From Neisseria mucosa (lineage in GTDB: Bacteria > Pseudomonadota > Gammaproteobacteria > Burkholderiales > Neisseriaceae): a stretch of 64,000 nt of DNA. Each line of letters opens with the position of its first letter. The stretch's first letter is position 1. The stretch covers positions 44,093-108,092 of the forward strand of contig NZ_POWX01000008.1 in the NCBI RefSeq assembly GCF_003044445.1, in the 5' to 3' direction. The translations under genes were made by a program, and so were the position numbers. The notes beneath the pieces are model-generated. The model was not told the origin of the DNA, searched no databases, and saw nothing but the letters and a program-made list of their open reading frames with translations. This document shows, one piece after another, positions 27,540-35,477 of this stretch.

Positions 27540-28490
27540 ATAAGTAACCTGAAATTTAAAAACCTGCGCTTCGGCGTAGGTTTTCCAAAGAGATTTTATG
27601 AGAGATTTCTCCGGAAAACCTACCTTATCTTGGTAAAATTCGATTTTATCGGTTACAATTCAAGATAAGCGGTAGATATGTGCGGATGCCCTAATCCGTA
27701 CCGCCTTCATTGGCGAGGGCTGTGTAATACTTCTAAAATTTTGTTTTATATCTTTCTGACAGTTGTCCAAATGCAATTTTTCAAGCCAAGTTATATTTGG
27801 ACAACTGTCTTCTCAATCATCTTATAATTTCTGCTTCCAATGTCAAAAAAGGTACGTCCGGCCTTTATCGGACGAGCTTTCTAACGATTGTTTTTTTGTC
27901 GATGCCGGTCTTTGGGCCGGTATCTGCAAGCAAATAATCGGTTTTCACTTTGCTCCTTAACAATTTGGACTTGATTTTATATACGCAGCCGGTATTTTCC
28001 GGCTGCATGACCTTGTTTTAGGTCTTTTTAGGTAAGCTTGCATCAGCAGGCTTATCCGAACGTATGGCTCGTATTTTCGGATAAGCATGCTGGAATCCTC
28101 TGAAGTAGGGGAGGATAAAAGTTCCCACAGCCTGACTAGCTATATCAGTCTCGATGTCGCCGATAAACAGCATCAGCCATATTCGTATGGACGCGGCTTT
28201 TTTCTATCTCCCCCTGTGGAACTGTCAATCTTACAGGGGCAATTCGGTATTCCTCCCCACGGTGTTTACCGGTTGTCTTGTTTAAAACGGAACACTTTGA
28301 CAAGCCTTGCTCTACGGCGACACTGGATGTTGACCGTATCAATATCCCTTGCCCCTGTTGTCGAAGGACAGGGTGGTGTTTTCGTTACTCGCCGTATATC
28401 CAAGATGCGGCTATTGCCCGCTGCGAGCGGGTTTACCAAAGGCCGGAGCTTTTGGTAAACCTATTTCACAGCTGAAAGACTGCCTTCTTT
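27540..28490 (+). ncRNA. stem-loop array without clear genes
   Basis: About 950 bp with no convincing ORF but at least eight hairpins: 27558-27584 (AAAACCT/AGGTTTT, whose 3' arm can also pair with 27613-27623), 27624-27669, 27669-27704 (GCGGTA/TACCGC), 27758-27809 (15 perfect pairs, GACAGTTGTCCAAAT), 27856-27873, 27901-27924, 27985-28006 (GCAGCCGG/CCGGCTGC), 28050-28086 (GCTTATCCGAA/TTCGGATAAGC). The right part (28200-28480) has a possible Cys-rich reading (28278-28475, TTG start, CPCC) that may be a decayed gene. Confidence 0.45.
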
Positions 28491-28499
28491 CTCTGCATT

Positions 28500-28546
28500 G
28501 CCGTTAAACAGTGCAAACCTGGTTCATCAGGTACGGCCTTTTCTTT
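28500..28546 (+). ncRNA. GCCGTT hairpin element, copy 2
   Basis: GCCGTTAAACA, inner stem ACCTGgttcatCAGGT, closing TACGGC and CTTTTC. Same plan as the other copies with a different inner stem. Confidence 0.6.
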
Positions 28547-28547
28547 C

Positions 28548-28603
28548 AACCCATCGGGGCACCTTCCCCGGCGGGTTTGGTGTCCCTTTTTTTGGAGTGC
28601 ACC
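28548..28603 (+). promoter_or_regulatory. switch-type leader L3
   Basis: CAACCCATCGGGG start, GGGGCACC/GGTGTCCC stem, TTTTTTT, GGAGTGCACC before the ATG. GGTG of the 3' arm matches CACC next to the start codon; the alternative pairing is shorter than in most copies. Confidence 0.6.
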
Positions 28604-28951
28604 ATGTTTCATTTCTTTTCCCGCCGAAATACCGGCGTTCTCCCCATCAAATCTGCGGGAATCCGCAAAGGTATGGTTCTGACTCATCTGCCCACCGGCA
28701 CGCGCCGCACAGCGGTATATGCTGCATCAAGCGGGCTGCTTTTGATAGACGACTACGGACACCTGTTCGGACCGTCTGAAAAAGAGCTGGCACAGCAATA
28801 CTGCCTGCGCGGCTACAAACTCCGCTGCGGCTTCGAAATCGAAGCCCTGTGGAAGAAAGCCAGTCAACTGCATCAGGCCGACAAACGCCTGCTGACACGT
28901 TTGGGTTTGCGCAGCAGTCCCGAGGCTATCCGCCAATTCTTATCCGCCTGA
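28604..28951 (+). CDS. unknown accessory protein
   Basis: A 115-residue basic soluble protein. The first 60 residues are β-rich (GMVLTHLPTGTRRTAVYAASSGLLLIDDYG), the rest helical with KKASQLHQADKRLL. No family recognised. The start is fixed by the GGAG element of L3. Followed within 20 nt by leader L4. Confidence 0.7.
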   Translation: MFHFFSRRNTGVLPIKSAGIRKGMVLTHLPTGTRRTAVYAASSGLLLIDDYGHLFGPSEKELAQQYCLRGYKLRCGFEIEALWKKASQLHQADKRLLTRLGLRSSPEAIRQFLSA

Positions 28952-28968
28952 TTCAGGCATTTCTTTCT

Positions 28969-29034
28969 ACCCTTTGGGGATATGTTTATCCTCAACGGGA
29001 TAGGTATATCCCCGTTTTCTTTTGGAGATATACC
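28969..29034 (+). promoter_or_regulatory. switch-type leader L4
   Basis: ACCCTTTGGGGATAT start, 3' arm GGTATATCCCC, T-rich segment, GGAGATATACC before ATG. The 3' arm pairs with the SD segment at 10 of 11 positions (one C-A mismatch), better than with the 5' arm. A short GCCTGATTCAGGC hairpin precedes it. Confidence 0.75.
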
Positions 29035-29607
29035 ATGTCATATTCTATCCCTGCAACCCTCAATGTAATCGAACGCACCGGCCGCAAAGGTGCATTTATG
29101 GTGGCCGAACTCATTACCGACATCGGTACGTTCGACCTCAAACACCGTGTATTGGAGCAATTCCAAGAAGGCAGTTATCAAGGTGTGTTCATCATTACCC
29201 GTGTTTATACGCAAAGCGTGACCTGGAAAAACGGCACTTGGACGAAACTCTGTGCCGATTTGGATTGGGAAGCCTTGCGCATTATGGCTCAATCCGAGGA
29301 AGCGATTCCGAGTACCGGTTTGGCCGTTGCGGAAATGGTAGCGGAAGAAACAGCTTCTGTTGAAGCTGAAACGCCTGCACCTGTTTCCCAACCGGCAGCA
29401 CCCGTTCAGACGACCTCTGCCGCCATCGACGACGATGACTTGGTTTCGGATATACATACGCTGCAACTGCGTATCTCGTTGTCCGAACCGGTCAAGCTGG
29501 ATGCGACCATGGAAGACCGTACGCTGTTCCGCAAACTGCGCGACGAACTCAAGGCTAAAGGCTACCGCTTCAATGCGGTTGACCAGTCTTGGATTTTGGC
29601 CGAGTAA
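29035..29607 (+). CDS. DUF3275-family ICE protein
   Basis: A 190-residue protein with the DUF3275 start pattern (IPATLNVIERTGRKGAFMVAEL, in part, then GTFDLKHRVLEQFQEGSYQGVFIITRVY), a Val/Glu/Pro-rich linker and an acidic C-terminal domain. DUF3275 genes are neighbours of DUF3577 genes on ICEs; their function is unknown. It holds the only full AGGTCGTCTGAA (chromosomal dialect) I see in the island, at 29405-29416 on the minus strand. Confidence 0.82.
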   Translation: MSYSIPATLNVIERTGRKGAFMVAELITDIGTFDLKHRVLEQFQEGSYQGVFIITRVYTQSVTWKNGTWTKLCADLDWEALRIMAQSEEAIPSTGLAVAEMVAEETASVEAETPAPVSQPAAPVQTTSAAIDDDDLVSDIHTLQLRISLSEPVKLDATMEDRTLFRKLRDELKAKGYRFNAVDQSWILAE

Positions 29608-29618
29608 GGAGGTGTGAG

Positions 29619-29876
29619 ATGCGTATGAAATTGTCCAAAGCGCGTTTCGGCGGTATGACCGAGGAAGCCGGCAATGAAATCAGGATTTCGGACGGCAGTT
29701 TTTTCATGCCGGTACATCTGAAAGCAGGCAGGCACACCAAGTCAGACTTCGTTGTGTTAAATGCTTCGACTGCCGATGTGGAACGTGTGGTCATGCATTT
29801 CGGCGAATCAGGCGTTCTGATTGCTGGACGCGACAACCGTTTCCGCCGTTTCGACGATCCGTATTGGAGGGAATGA
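29619..29876 (+). CDS. unknown small accessory protein
   Basis: An 85-residue basic protein 11 nt after the DUF3275 gene, preceded by AAGGAGGTGTGAG, a strong SD and not a switch leader. β-strands alternate with charged residues (KLSKARFGGM, VVMHFGESGVLIAGRDN). No family recognised. It is cotranscribed with its neighbours. Confidence 0.65.
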   Translation: MRMKLSKARFGGMTEEAGNEIRISDGSFFMPVHLKAGRHTKSDFVVLNASTADVERVVMHFGESGVLIAGRDNRFRRFDDPYWRE

Positions 29877-29877
29877 G

Positions 29878-30471
29878 ATGTACCGTACCTCCACTCACGA
29901 TCTGTTTGCCGATGCTTTTTTCATCCTCAACGAACGGCTGATGTTTGCTTCGCTCTACGGACGCGATGCCAATATGCTGTCCATGCTGGCTTTGATGAAC
30001 AATAACGGCGGTGTCGATTTGGGTCCGTTGGGTTTCCGTGATGCGGACGACCAACGCTACCATCCCCCGCGCACCACAGCCCGTTACTTTTTCGACCTGT
30101 ACAAACACATGACCAAGATACCGACCCGTAACTACGGTGTATTGACCCATGCGTTTGTCTATTCGTCGGAAATCGTCAAATACAACCTCGACAGCAAAAC
30201 CGCTTGGCTGGTTTCAGCCGATACCGAAGCCGATCTGACCGATCAGGTTTGGCGCGTTATCAACGGTCTGACCGATGTCCCGCTGCTCGACAGTTGGGCC
30301 GGTGCCGTGCTGCCGCATCTGCAACAGCAGGAATGCGTCAGGATGTATCCGCCGGGTATCAGCGAAGAAGCCGCCCTTGTCGGCGTACAGGCTTGCCGTA
30401 TCCGTATTCCCGATGACTTCGACCTTCAGGTCAGCCATTGGATTAAGGCCGGGGTGCTTCATACTTCCTAG
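29878..30471 (+). CDS. unknown accessory protein
   Basis: A 197-residue soluble protein, 1 nt after the preceding stop (GGAGGGAATGAG supplies the SD). Mixed α/β composition with an aromatic-rich first third. No motif or family recognised. Together with the two preceding genes it forms a three-gene unit under leader L4, ended by a terminator at ~30479-30499. Confidence 0.7.
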   Translation: MYRTSTHDLFADAFFILNERLMFASLYGRDANMLSMLALMNNNGGVDLGPLGFRDADDQRYHPPRTTARYFFDLYKHMTKIPTRNYGVLTHAFVYSSEIVKYNLDSKTAWLVSADTEADLTDQVWRVINGLTDVPLLDSWAGAVLPHLQQQECVRMYPPGISEEAALVGVQACRIRIPDDFDLQVSHWIKAGVLHTS

Positions 30472-30478
30472 CCTTTAA

Positions 30479-30527
30479 ACCTGCGTCAGCAGGTTTTTTC
30501 AGACGGCTCTAACCGAGGCCGTCTGAA
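30479..30527 (+). terminator. terminator and island-type DUS pair
   Basis: AACCTGC/GCAGGTT hairpin with TTTTTT (30479-30499), overlapping an inverted uptake-sequence pair: TTCAGACGGCT (30498-30508) and AGGCCGTCTGAA (30516-30527). Dialect AGGCC, not the AGGTC of the core genome. Confidence 0.75.
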
Positions 30528-30572
30528 AAAACCTGTTTCATACGCCGACAGTCGGTTCACTGTCTCGATGCT

Positions 30573-30615
30573 GCCGTTAACCATCATCAACCGCATTCGT
30601 GCGGTACGGCTTTTA
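30573..30615 (+). ncRNA. GCCGTT hairpin element, copy 3
   Basis: GCCGTTAACCA, inner stem CCGCattcgtGCGG, closing TACGGC and TTTTATT. Confidence 0.65.
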
Positions 30616-30644
30616 TTCCAACCTTTTTTCTTGTTTTTTTAACC

Positions 30645-30710
30645 AACCCTGTGGGGATATACCGTCCCCAAAGGGATTGATATATCCCCGTTTTTTTATG
30701 GAGATATATC
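30645..30710 (+). promoter_or_regulatory. switch-type leader L5
   Basis: AACCCTGTGGGGATATAC start, 3' arm GATATATCCCC, TTTTTTT, GGAGATATATC before ATG. The 3' arm pairs with 5' arm GGGGATATA and equally with GGAGATATATC (10 of 11). Confidence 0.8.
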
Positions 30711-31319
30711 ATGGGTGCAGGAAACTATCTTTACCGCTCCGCCATCATGGAGCAACAGCAAACCGAGGAATACACTTGGATGGTGTATGTGGACGAATAC
30801 GGTCACGGCGACGGCGAAGTCATTGAAGATTTCGACTGGGAGCATGACAGTATGCGTGCGGATATACTCGGACTGCTGCAATCGCAACTGAAAGGCTTTG
30901 AAGCGGCGGAAGCTCCTTCCGGTGCGGGTATGTTTTACCGCGACAACTGGTTGAGCCGCGACAATGAGGAAGTGCTGGGCTACGTCGGCCGCATGGCTGT
31001 GATTGCTGCTTCGACTTACGATGGCGATCGCGTTGCGATTGTGGTCGCCCCGAACGAGGAGTGGCAGCAGTATGTGTGGGGTATCGAATCCGATCCGAAC
31101 AGCTATCGCATTGACTGGCATTACTGCAATGCCGGCGAACGGGCGCGTTGGGCTTCGGCCATCCGCTCGCTCAACTGCGGCGGTTTGTCCCGTGAGATGG
31201 CGGCTGTCAGTGATAAGGTGCTTAAAATCTTTGAGCGCCATATCGGTTCAGAACGCCTGTCGTTCCGTACTTCGGCATGGACTTCGGCACGCTATCATCC
31301 GCAACTGGCGGCTGCATAG
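30711..31319 (+). CDS. unknown accessory protein
   Basis: A 202-residue acidic soluble protein (MGAGNYLYRSAIMEQQQ..., DEYGHGDGEVIEDFDWEHD). Internal text YVGRMAVIAASTYDGDRVAIVVAPNEE suggests a compact α/β domain, but I know no family for it. The start follows leader L5 directly. It forms a pair with the next gene (12-nt gap). Confidence 0.7.
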   Translation: MGAGNYLYRSAIMEQQQTEEYTWMVYVDEYGHGDGEVIEDFDWEHDSMRADILGLLQSQLKGFEAAEAPSGAGMFYRDNWLSRDNEEVLGYVGRMAVIAASTYDGDRVAIVVAPNEEWQQYVWGIESDPNSYRIDWHYCNAGERARWASAIRSLNCGGLSREMAAVSDKVLKIFERHIGSERLSFRTSAWTSARYHPQLAAA

Positions 31320-31330
31320 GAGGATAAATC

Positions 31331-31693
31331 ATGATGGTTCAGAATGAATTGCGTGTTTACCTCTATTCCACCGACGACAGCATGTTTTTGAAATATGCGG
31401 ATTTGGACGTTCCCGTTTACGGCGGCCATATCCGTTTTCATTGCGTGGTCGAGCTGGATGAAAATCAGGACATCCGCCCTGAAACCCTGCGGTTGAACAG
31501 CCTCTCCCAATCGGAGTTCCTATTTGACGGCAGCGCACCGAACGAAGATGTGTTGGTGTGGTCGGCCGAGCCTTTGCCGGTCGGCGACAACATCTATCCG
31601 CTTTCCTGTGTGCGTAACGGTATTTACAACATGGCGCTGCTTCAGGCAGTGGCTGCGATTGTGAATCACCGTTATTCGATCGATTATTGCTGA
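31331..31693 (+). CDS. unknown accessory protein
   Basis: A 120-residue acidic protein starting ATGATG after AGGAGGATAAATC; either ATG may serve. β-rich first half, helical end (NGIYNMALLQAVAAIVNHR). No family recognised. A terminator hairpin AACCTGC/GCAGGTT follows at 31703-31724. Confidence 0.65.
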   Translation: MMVQNELRVYLYSTDDSMFLKYADLDVPVYGGHIRFHCVVELDENQDIRPETLRLNSLSQSEFLFDGSAPNEDVLVWSAEPLPVGDNIYPLSCVRNGIYNMALLQAVAAIVNHRYSIDYC

Positions 31694-31702
31694 TCGATCC
31701 CA

Positions 31703-31889
31703 AACCTGCAATAGCAGGTTTTTTCAGCCGGCTTTGACTGAGGCCGTCTGAAAAAACCTGTTTCATACGCCGACAGTCGTTTCACTGTCTTGATGCTGCC
31801 GTTAACCATCATCAACCGCATTCGTGCGGTACGGCTTTTATTCCAACCTTTTTTCTTGTTTTTTTAACCAACCCTGTGGGGATATACGT
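31703..31889 (+). repeat. intergenic direct repeat, copy B
   Basis: Second copy of the 30479-30662 cassette: AACCTGC/GCAGGTT terminator, AGGCCGTCTGAA (31741-31752), GACAGT hairpin (31772-31789), GCCGTT element (31798-31840) and leader start. Differences from copy A are concentrated in hairpin loops and the leader arm. Confidence 0.85.
31798..31840 (+). ncRNA. GCCGTT hairpin element, copy 4
   Basis: Same sequence as copy 3: GCCGTTAACCA, CCGC/GCGG stem, TACGGC-TTTTA. Confidence 0.65.
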
Positions 31890-31932
31890 CCCACCGGGTC
31901 GACATATCCTTGTTTTTTTAAGGAGATGTGCC
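31870..31932 (+). promoter_or_regulatory. switch-type leader L6
   Basis: AACCCTGTGGGGATAT start, 3' arm GACATATCC, TTTTTTT, GGAGATGTGCC before ATG. ACATATCC can pair with GGAGATGT at 7 of 8. The 5' arm match is imperfect; its gene is frameshifted. Confidence 0.6.
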
Positions 31933-32273
31933 ATGAATGATTCAACCCTGCCGCATGTGCCGGTTTATTGGTTTGCCCCCAACAACGATGTGTTCTACCG
32001 TTTTTCCTACCGCGATACGTTTGCAGAAGAAAAGACGTATTGGACGAGGAAGAACTGAAGAGGCTGACGAAGCTGGGTTTGGGCGATTCGGATATATTTG
32101 AACTTGCTCAAAAAGAAATCATCAGAGAATACGGCGACGGTTTGCCGTTCCTAACTTTGAAGAGCGCCAAAATACCGCTGTATGACACTTTGTCAGATAT
32201 GACAGTGGCGGAAATTCTGCCGAGACTGACGATGGCGGTTGCTGCCGTGGATTATGATGCGATTGATAAATGA
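31933..32273 (+). pseudogene. frameshifted accessory gene
   Basis: The first frame encodes 41 residues ending ...FAEEKTYWTRKN; the second frame, displaced by -1, continues ...LDEEELKRLTKLGLGDSDIFELAQKE and on to DYDAIDK. Joined near 32038 they give one ~113-residue acidic helical protein behind leader L6. No start with an SD is seen for the second part. It is either a disabled gene, a sequencing error or, less likely, a frameshifting site (GAAGAAAAGA precedes the break). Confidence 0.65.
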
Positions 32274-32329
32274 CATCATATCTTCGATACCGTCCGCGAA
32301 TATCTGTAAGTAAACCGTATTTTGATTTG

Positions 32330-32402
32330 ACCCTGTGGGGACATACTCCCCATAGGGCGGTATGTCCCTTTTCTTTTTGTTTTTATTTTTAGGAGACGTA
32401 CC
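32330..32402 (+). promoter_or_regulatory. switch-type leader L7
   Basis: ACCCTGTGGGGACATAC start, 3' arm GGTATGTCCC, long T-rich run, GGAGACGTACC before ATG. The 3' arm pairs with the SD segment at 9 of 10 positions including one G-U that replaces an A-U of other copies. Confidence 0.8.
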
Positions 32403-32831
32403 ATGTATCACATTACTTCCGCCGACACGCAAAACGGTCATCGTAGTGATGTCGTTGTTATCAGACCCGATTTAGATTGGGATTTTGTCGAAAGCCATTA
32501 CCCTGACTACTCTCGCAGTCAGTCGATATGTTTGTCCGGCGATATGGATGCCTGTTTCGAATATGCCGAATTGGACGGTGATGAGTTGGTTACCGACGAA
32601 TCGGTAGGCCGTCTGAAAGCGCAAGCGCCCGATAAGGAGCGCAGTACCGAACCTTCTTGGTATCAGGTTCATGCGTTTGATGACTTTATCGGTTCGAATA
32701 AGACGTTCAAACAGGCTGCCGACGAGATGAACGATTATTGCTTGGCCAAGTCCATACGCCATTATCCGGCCGATGCACCCAAACTGCCCGATTGGTATTA
32801 TCGTTGGGCGGATGAAGTATTGGCCGATTGA
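32403..32831 (+). CDS. unknown accessory protein
   Basis: A 142-residue very acidic soluble protein with many Asp, Tyr and Trp residues (DLDWDFVESHYPDYS, LPDWYYRWADEVLAD). Such acidity is common among ICE-encoded anti-restriction or DNA-mimic proteins, but no known family is matched. AGGCCGTCTGAA lies inside the gene (32606-32617). Confidence 0.7.
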   Translation: MYHITSADTQNGHRSDVVVIRPDLDWDFVESHYPDYSRSQSICLSGDMDACFEYAELDGDELVTDESVGRLKAQAPDKERSTEPSWYQVHAFDDFIGSNKTFKQAADEMNDYCLAKSIRHYPADAPKLPDWYYRWADEVLAD

Positions 32832-32861
32832 GCCGTTTTACCGCTTTATTTTTTACTTCCC

Positions 32862-32922
32862 ACCCTGACGGGGCAATTCCCCGTCTGCGGGGTTTTGCCC
32901 TGTTTTCTTTTAGGAGAACATC
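32862..32922 (+). promoter_or_regulatory. switch-type leader L8 (weak)
   Basis: ACCCTGACGGGGCAA start, inner CCCCG/CGGGG stem, 3' arm TTGCCC pairing with GGGCAA, T-rich run, AGGAGAACATC before ATG. The alternative pairing to the SD seen in most copies is not evident. Confidence 0.5.
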
Positions 32923-35391
32923 ATGCAAAACCCCGTATCTTTACAACAAGTCTTCAAAGAACTCGAAGCGCTCGATTTGCTCGAAGTAGTCGATACGGTA
33001 CCTGCTCCCCAGCCGGTACTGCCCCAGCATATCGAAGCCGTCAACCAGTTCAATCTTTTGCTGTCCCAGCTTAAAAGCAGCGATCTTTCCCTGTCCCAGT
33101 TTTTGGCCGATTTCGGCGACAGCCTGTTTCAGGCTGTTACCGAGCAAAACCAACCGCTGTATCAGGGTCAGACTTATCCGGCGCACGAAACGGCGCTGGA
33201 CGGTTTGACGCGCAAGCTGTTTCCGGCGCAGCGCGAAGTCGTGTGTGCGGTCAACCAACTGCTGTTGGAAGAAGACCAACCAGCGGCGGTCATCAATGCG
33301 GAAATGGGTACCGGTAAGACCATGATGGCCATTGCCTGTGCCGCAGCCGCCCACGCTGCCGGACTGCACCGTACTTTGGTGCTGAGTCCGCCGCATTTGG
33401 TGTACAAGTGGCGTCGCGAAATCCTCAGTACCGTGCCGAATGCGCGGGTGTGGATTTTGAACGGCACCGATACCTTGGCCAAGCTGCTTAAAATCCGTCA
33501 GATGCGCGAAGCACCGACCGTTCCGGAATTTTTTGTGATGGGACGGGTCAGAATGCGTATGGGCTACCACTGGCGGCCGGCGTATTCGGTACGCAAGCGC
33601 TACGACACCCATTTGGATGCCGAGGGCAACCGCTACCGTGTTGCCGCCAAATCCTTTTGCTGCCCGAAATGCAGTCGGGAAATCACGGATGAGGATGGCA
33701 AGCCGTTTGACTGGGAAGAGCAGGTTGTCGCCGCACTGGGCAAATCCCGTCGCTTCTGTACCGCTACTACCGGCAAAGGCGCGAACCGTAAGGTCTGCGG
33801 TGAGCCGTTGTGGACATTGTGCCGTAAAGACAGCAATGCCCCGCAAAAGAGCGTGTATGAGCGCGTTATCGGTGCGGTTGCCGCTTTACCAGGTCTCGGC
33901 CCGAAAACGGCGGAACGTCTGGTTGCGCAGTTCGGCGAAGAGATGTTGGCCGGTATTTTGGAAAACAACATTCAGGCGTTTTCCAATCTGATGGATGAAC
34001 ACGGCGAGTTTGTGTTTGACGACCGTCAGGCCGCCCGTCTCGACCGCGCTTTGAGTAAAACCGAGTTCTCGCTGGGTTTGGGCGGCTATCAGCCGACCGA
34101 GTTCATCAAACGCTATCTGCCCAAGCATTATTTCGGGCTGATGGTGGTGGATGAAGGCCACGAGTACAAGAACTACGGCACGGCTCAAGGTCAGGCGATG
34201 GGGGTATTGGCACGCTGTGTCAAAAAGACCATCTGTCTGACCGGCACGCTGATGGGCGGTTACGCCGACGACTTGTTCTATCTGTTATGGCGTTTGCACC
34301 CGCAGGCGATGATGGAAGACGGTTTCGGCTACAACAAGTCCAATACGCTCGGTACGGCGGCCATGGCCTTTATGCGCCAACACGGTGTTTTAAAGGACAT
34401 CATACGCAGCAACGGCAGCGAGTTTGACGGCGGATCGTTTACCAGTTCCAAAGCCAAACGCAGTTCCGTGCGTACCGCCAAAGCACCGGGGTTCAGTCCG
34501 CTGGGTATCATGCGCTACATCCTGCCGATGACGGTATTCTTGAAGCTCAAAGATTTGGGCAAAGGGGTGCTGCCGCCGTATGAGGAAATATTCCGGCCGG
34601 TGGCGATGACCGAAAAGCAGGAAGACGTGTACAAGCAAATGAGCGCATCTTTGCAGCAGGTACTGAAACAGGCTTTGGCCAAAGGCGACAACACCCTGAC
34701 CGGCGTTGTTACCAATACGCTGTTGGCTTGGCCCGATTGCGGTCACAATCCCGAGCATGTGGTATGGAAAAGCAAACAACAGGTTTTGTTTTCCGCGCCG
34801 GCGGTGTTTAACGAATACGAGTTGTCGCCCAAAGAGGCCGATATGCTCGAAGTCGTCAAAACCGAACTGACAGCCGGACGCAAATGCCTTGTGTATTCCA
34901 TCTACACCGATACCCGCGATACCACCACACGCTTGCAGGAAATCCTGAAAGCCAACGGTATCAAAGCGGCGGTCATGCGTGCTTCCGTGAAAGCGGATGT
35001 ACGGGAAGACTGGGTAGCCGAAAAGCTGGATGATGGTTATCAGGTCATTATCTGCAATCCCGAGCTGGTTAAAACAGGTCTTGATTTATTGGCCTTTCCA
35101 ACCATCTACTTCATGCAGACCGGCTACAACGTCTATACGCTGATGCAGGCGGCCAGACGTTCGTGGCGGATTGGTCAGAAAGAACCGGTCAAAGTGTATT
35201 TTGCAGGCTATATGGACACCGCACAGCAGATCTGTCTCGAACTGATGGGACAGAAAATCGCCGTCGCGCAATCCACATCCGGCGAAATGCCCGATACCGG
35301 TTTGGACATCCTGAACCAGGCCGAAGATTCGGTCGAAGTTCAGTTGGCCAAACGCCTGCTGGACACGCAGCACCAACCCGCAGTTTTTTAA
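32923..35391 (+). CDS. SNF2-like DEAD/DEAH helicase with HhH insert
   Basis: Large SF2 ATPase (822 residues). Walker A EMGTGKT (~126-132), motif Ia VLSPPHLVYKWRREI, Walker B VVDEGHEY (~409), motif III LTGTLMGGY, a C-terminal RecA-like lobe and motif VI QAARRSWRIGQ (~742), the SNF2/RapA wording. Between the lobes or motifs are a zinc-ribbon-like Cys cluster (CPKC ~247; further Cys to ~300) and a helix-hairpin-helix PGLGPKTAERLVAQFG (~323-338). Similar helicases sit next to DUF6094-type methylases on ICEs; the task is unknown, possibly in replication or protection of the element. Confidence 0.88.
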   Translation: MQNPVSLQQVFKELEALDLLEVVDTVPAPQPVLPQHIEAVNQFNLLLSQLKSSDLSLSQFLADFGDSLFQAVTEQNQPLYQGQTYPAHETALDGLTRKLFPAQREVVCAVNQLLLEEDQPAAVINAEMGTGKTMMAIACAAAAHAAGLHRTLVLSPPHLVYKWRREILSTVPNARVWILNGTDTLAKLLKIRQMREAPTVPEFFVMGRVRMRMGYHWRPAYSVRKRYDTHLDAEGNRYRVAAKSFCCPKCSREITDEDGKPFDWEEQVVAALGKSRRFCTATTGKGANRKVCGEPLWTLCRKDSNAPQKSVYERVIGAVAALPGLGPKTAERLVAQFGEEMLAGILENNIQAFSNLMDEHGEFVFDDRQAARLDRALSKTEFSLGLGGYQPTEFIKRYLPKHYFGLMVVDEGHEYKNYGTAQGQAMGVLARCVKKTICLTGTLMGGYADDLFYLLWRLHPQAMMEDGFGYNKSNTLGTAAMAFMRQHGVLKDIIRSNGSEFDGGSFTSSKAKRSSVRTAKAPGFSPLGIMRYILPMTVFLKLKDLGKGVLPPYEEIFRPVAMTEKQEDVYKQMSASLQQVLKQALAKGDNTLTGVVTNTLLAWPDCGHNPEHVVWKSKQQVLFSAPAVFNEYELSPKEADMLEVVKTELTAGRKCLVYSIYTDTRDTTTRLQEILKANGIKAAVMRASVKADVREDWVAEKLDDGYQVIICNPELVKTGLDLLAFPTIYFMQTGYNVYTLMQAARRSWRIGQKEPVKVYFAGYMDTAQQICLELMGQKIAVAQSTSGEMPDTGLDILNQAEDSVEVQLAKRLLDTQHQPAVF

Positions 35392-35399
35392 ACTGCCTT

Positions 35400-35449
35400 G
35401 CCCACGTCAGTGGGCTTTTTCAGACGGCTTTGGTTTGAGGCCGTCTGAA
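35400..35449 (+). terminator. terminator and DUS pair after helicase
   Basis: GCCCACgtcaGTGGGC plus TTTTT (35400-35420), then TTCAGACGGCT and AGGCCGTCTGAA (35438-35449) as an inverted pair. Confidence 0.75.
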
Positions 35450-35477
35450 AAAGCGCATTGCTTTGCAGGAGAGACCA

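Larger units (their letters stand above)
30479..30662 (+). repeat. intergenic direct repeat, copy A
   Basis: Nearly identical to 31703-31889 over ~180 bp: terminator, DUS pair, GACAGT hairpin (30547-30564), GCCGTT element (30573-30615), T-rich spacer and leader start. A looser copy, lacking some parts, is at 35400-35815. The unit ends inside the leader, so whole regulatory cassettes have been duplicated. Confidence 0.85.

Noticed and set aside
28087..28458. 123-residue plus-strand ORF
   Set aside because: No SD, composition unlike the neighbours, and it crosses several hairpins; treated as part of the non-coding array.
28278..28475. 65-residue Cys-containing ORF (CPCC)
   Set aside because: TTG start without SD and no leader; possibly a decayed gene, too weak to call.
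31933..32273. Programmed -1 frameshifting
   Set aside because: No classical slippery heptamer (A AAA AAG type) and no obvious downstream pseudoknot; mutation or error is simpler.
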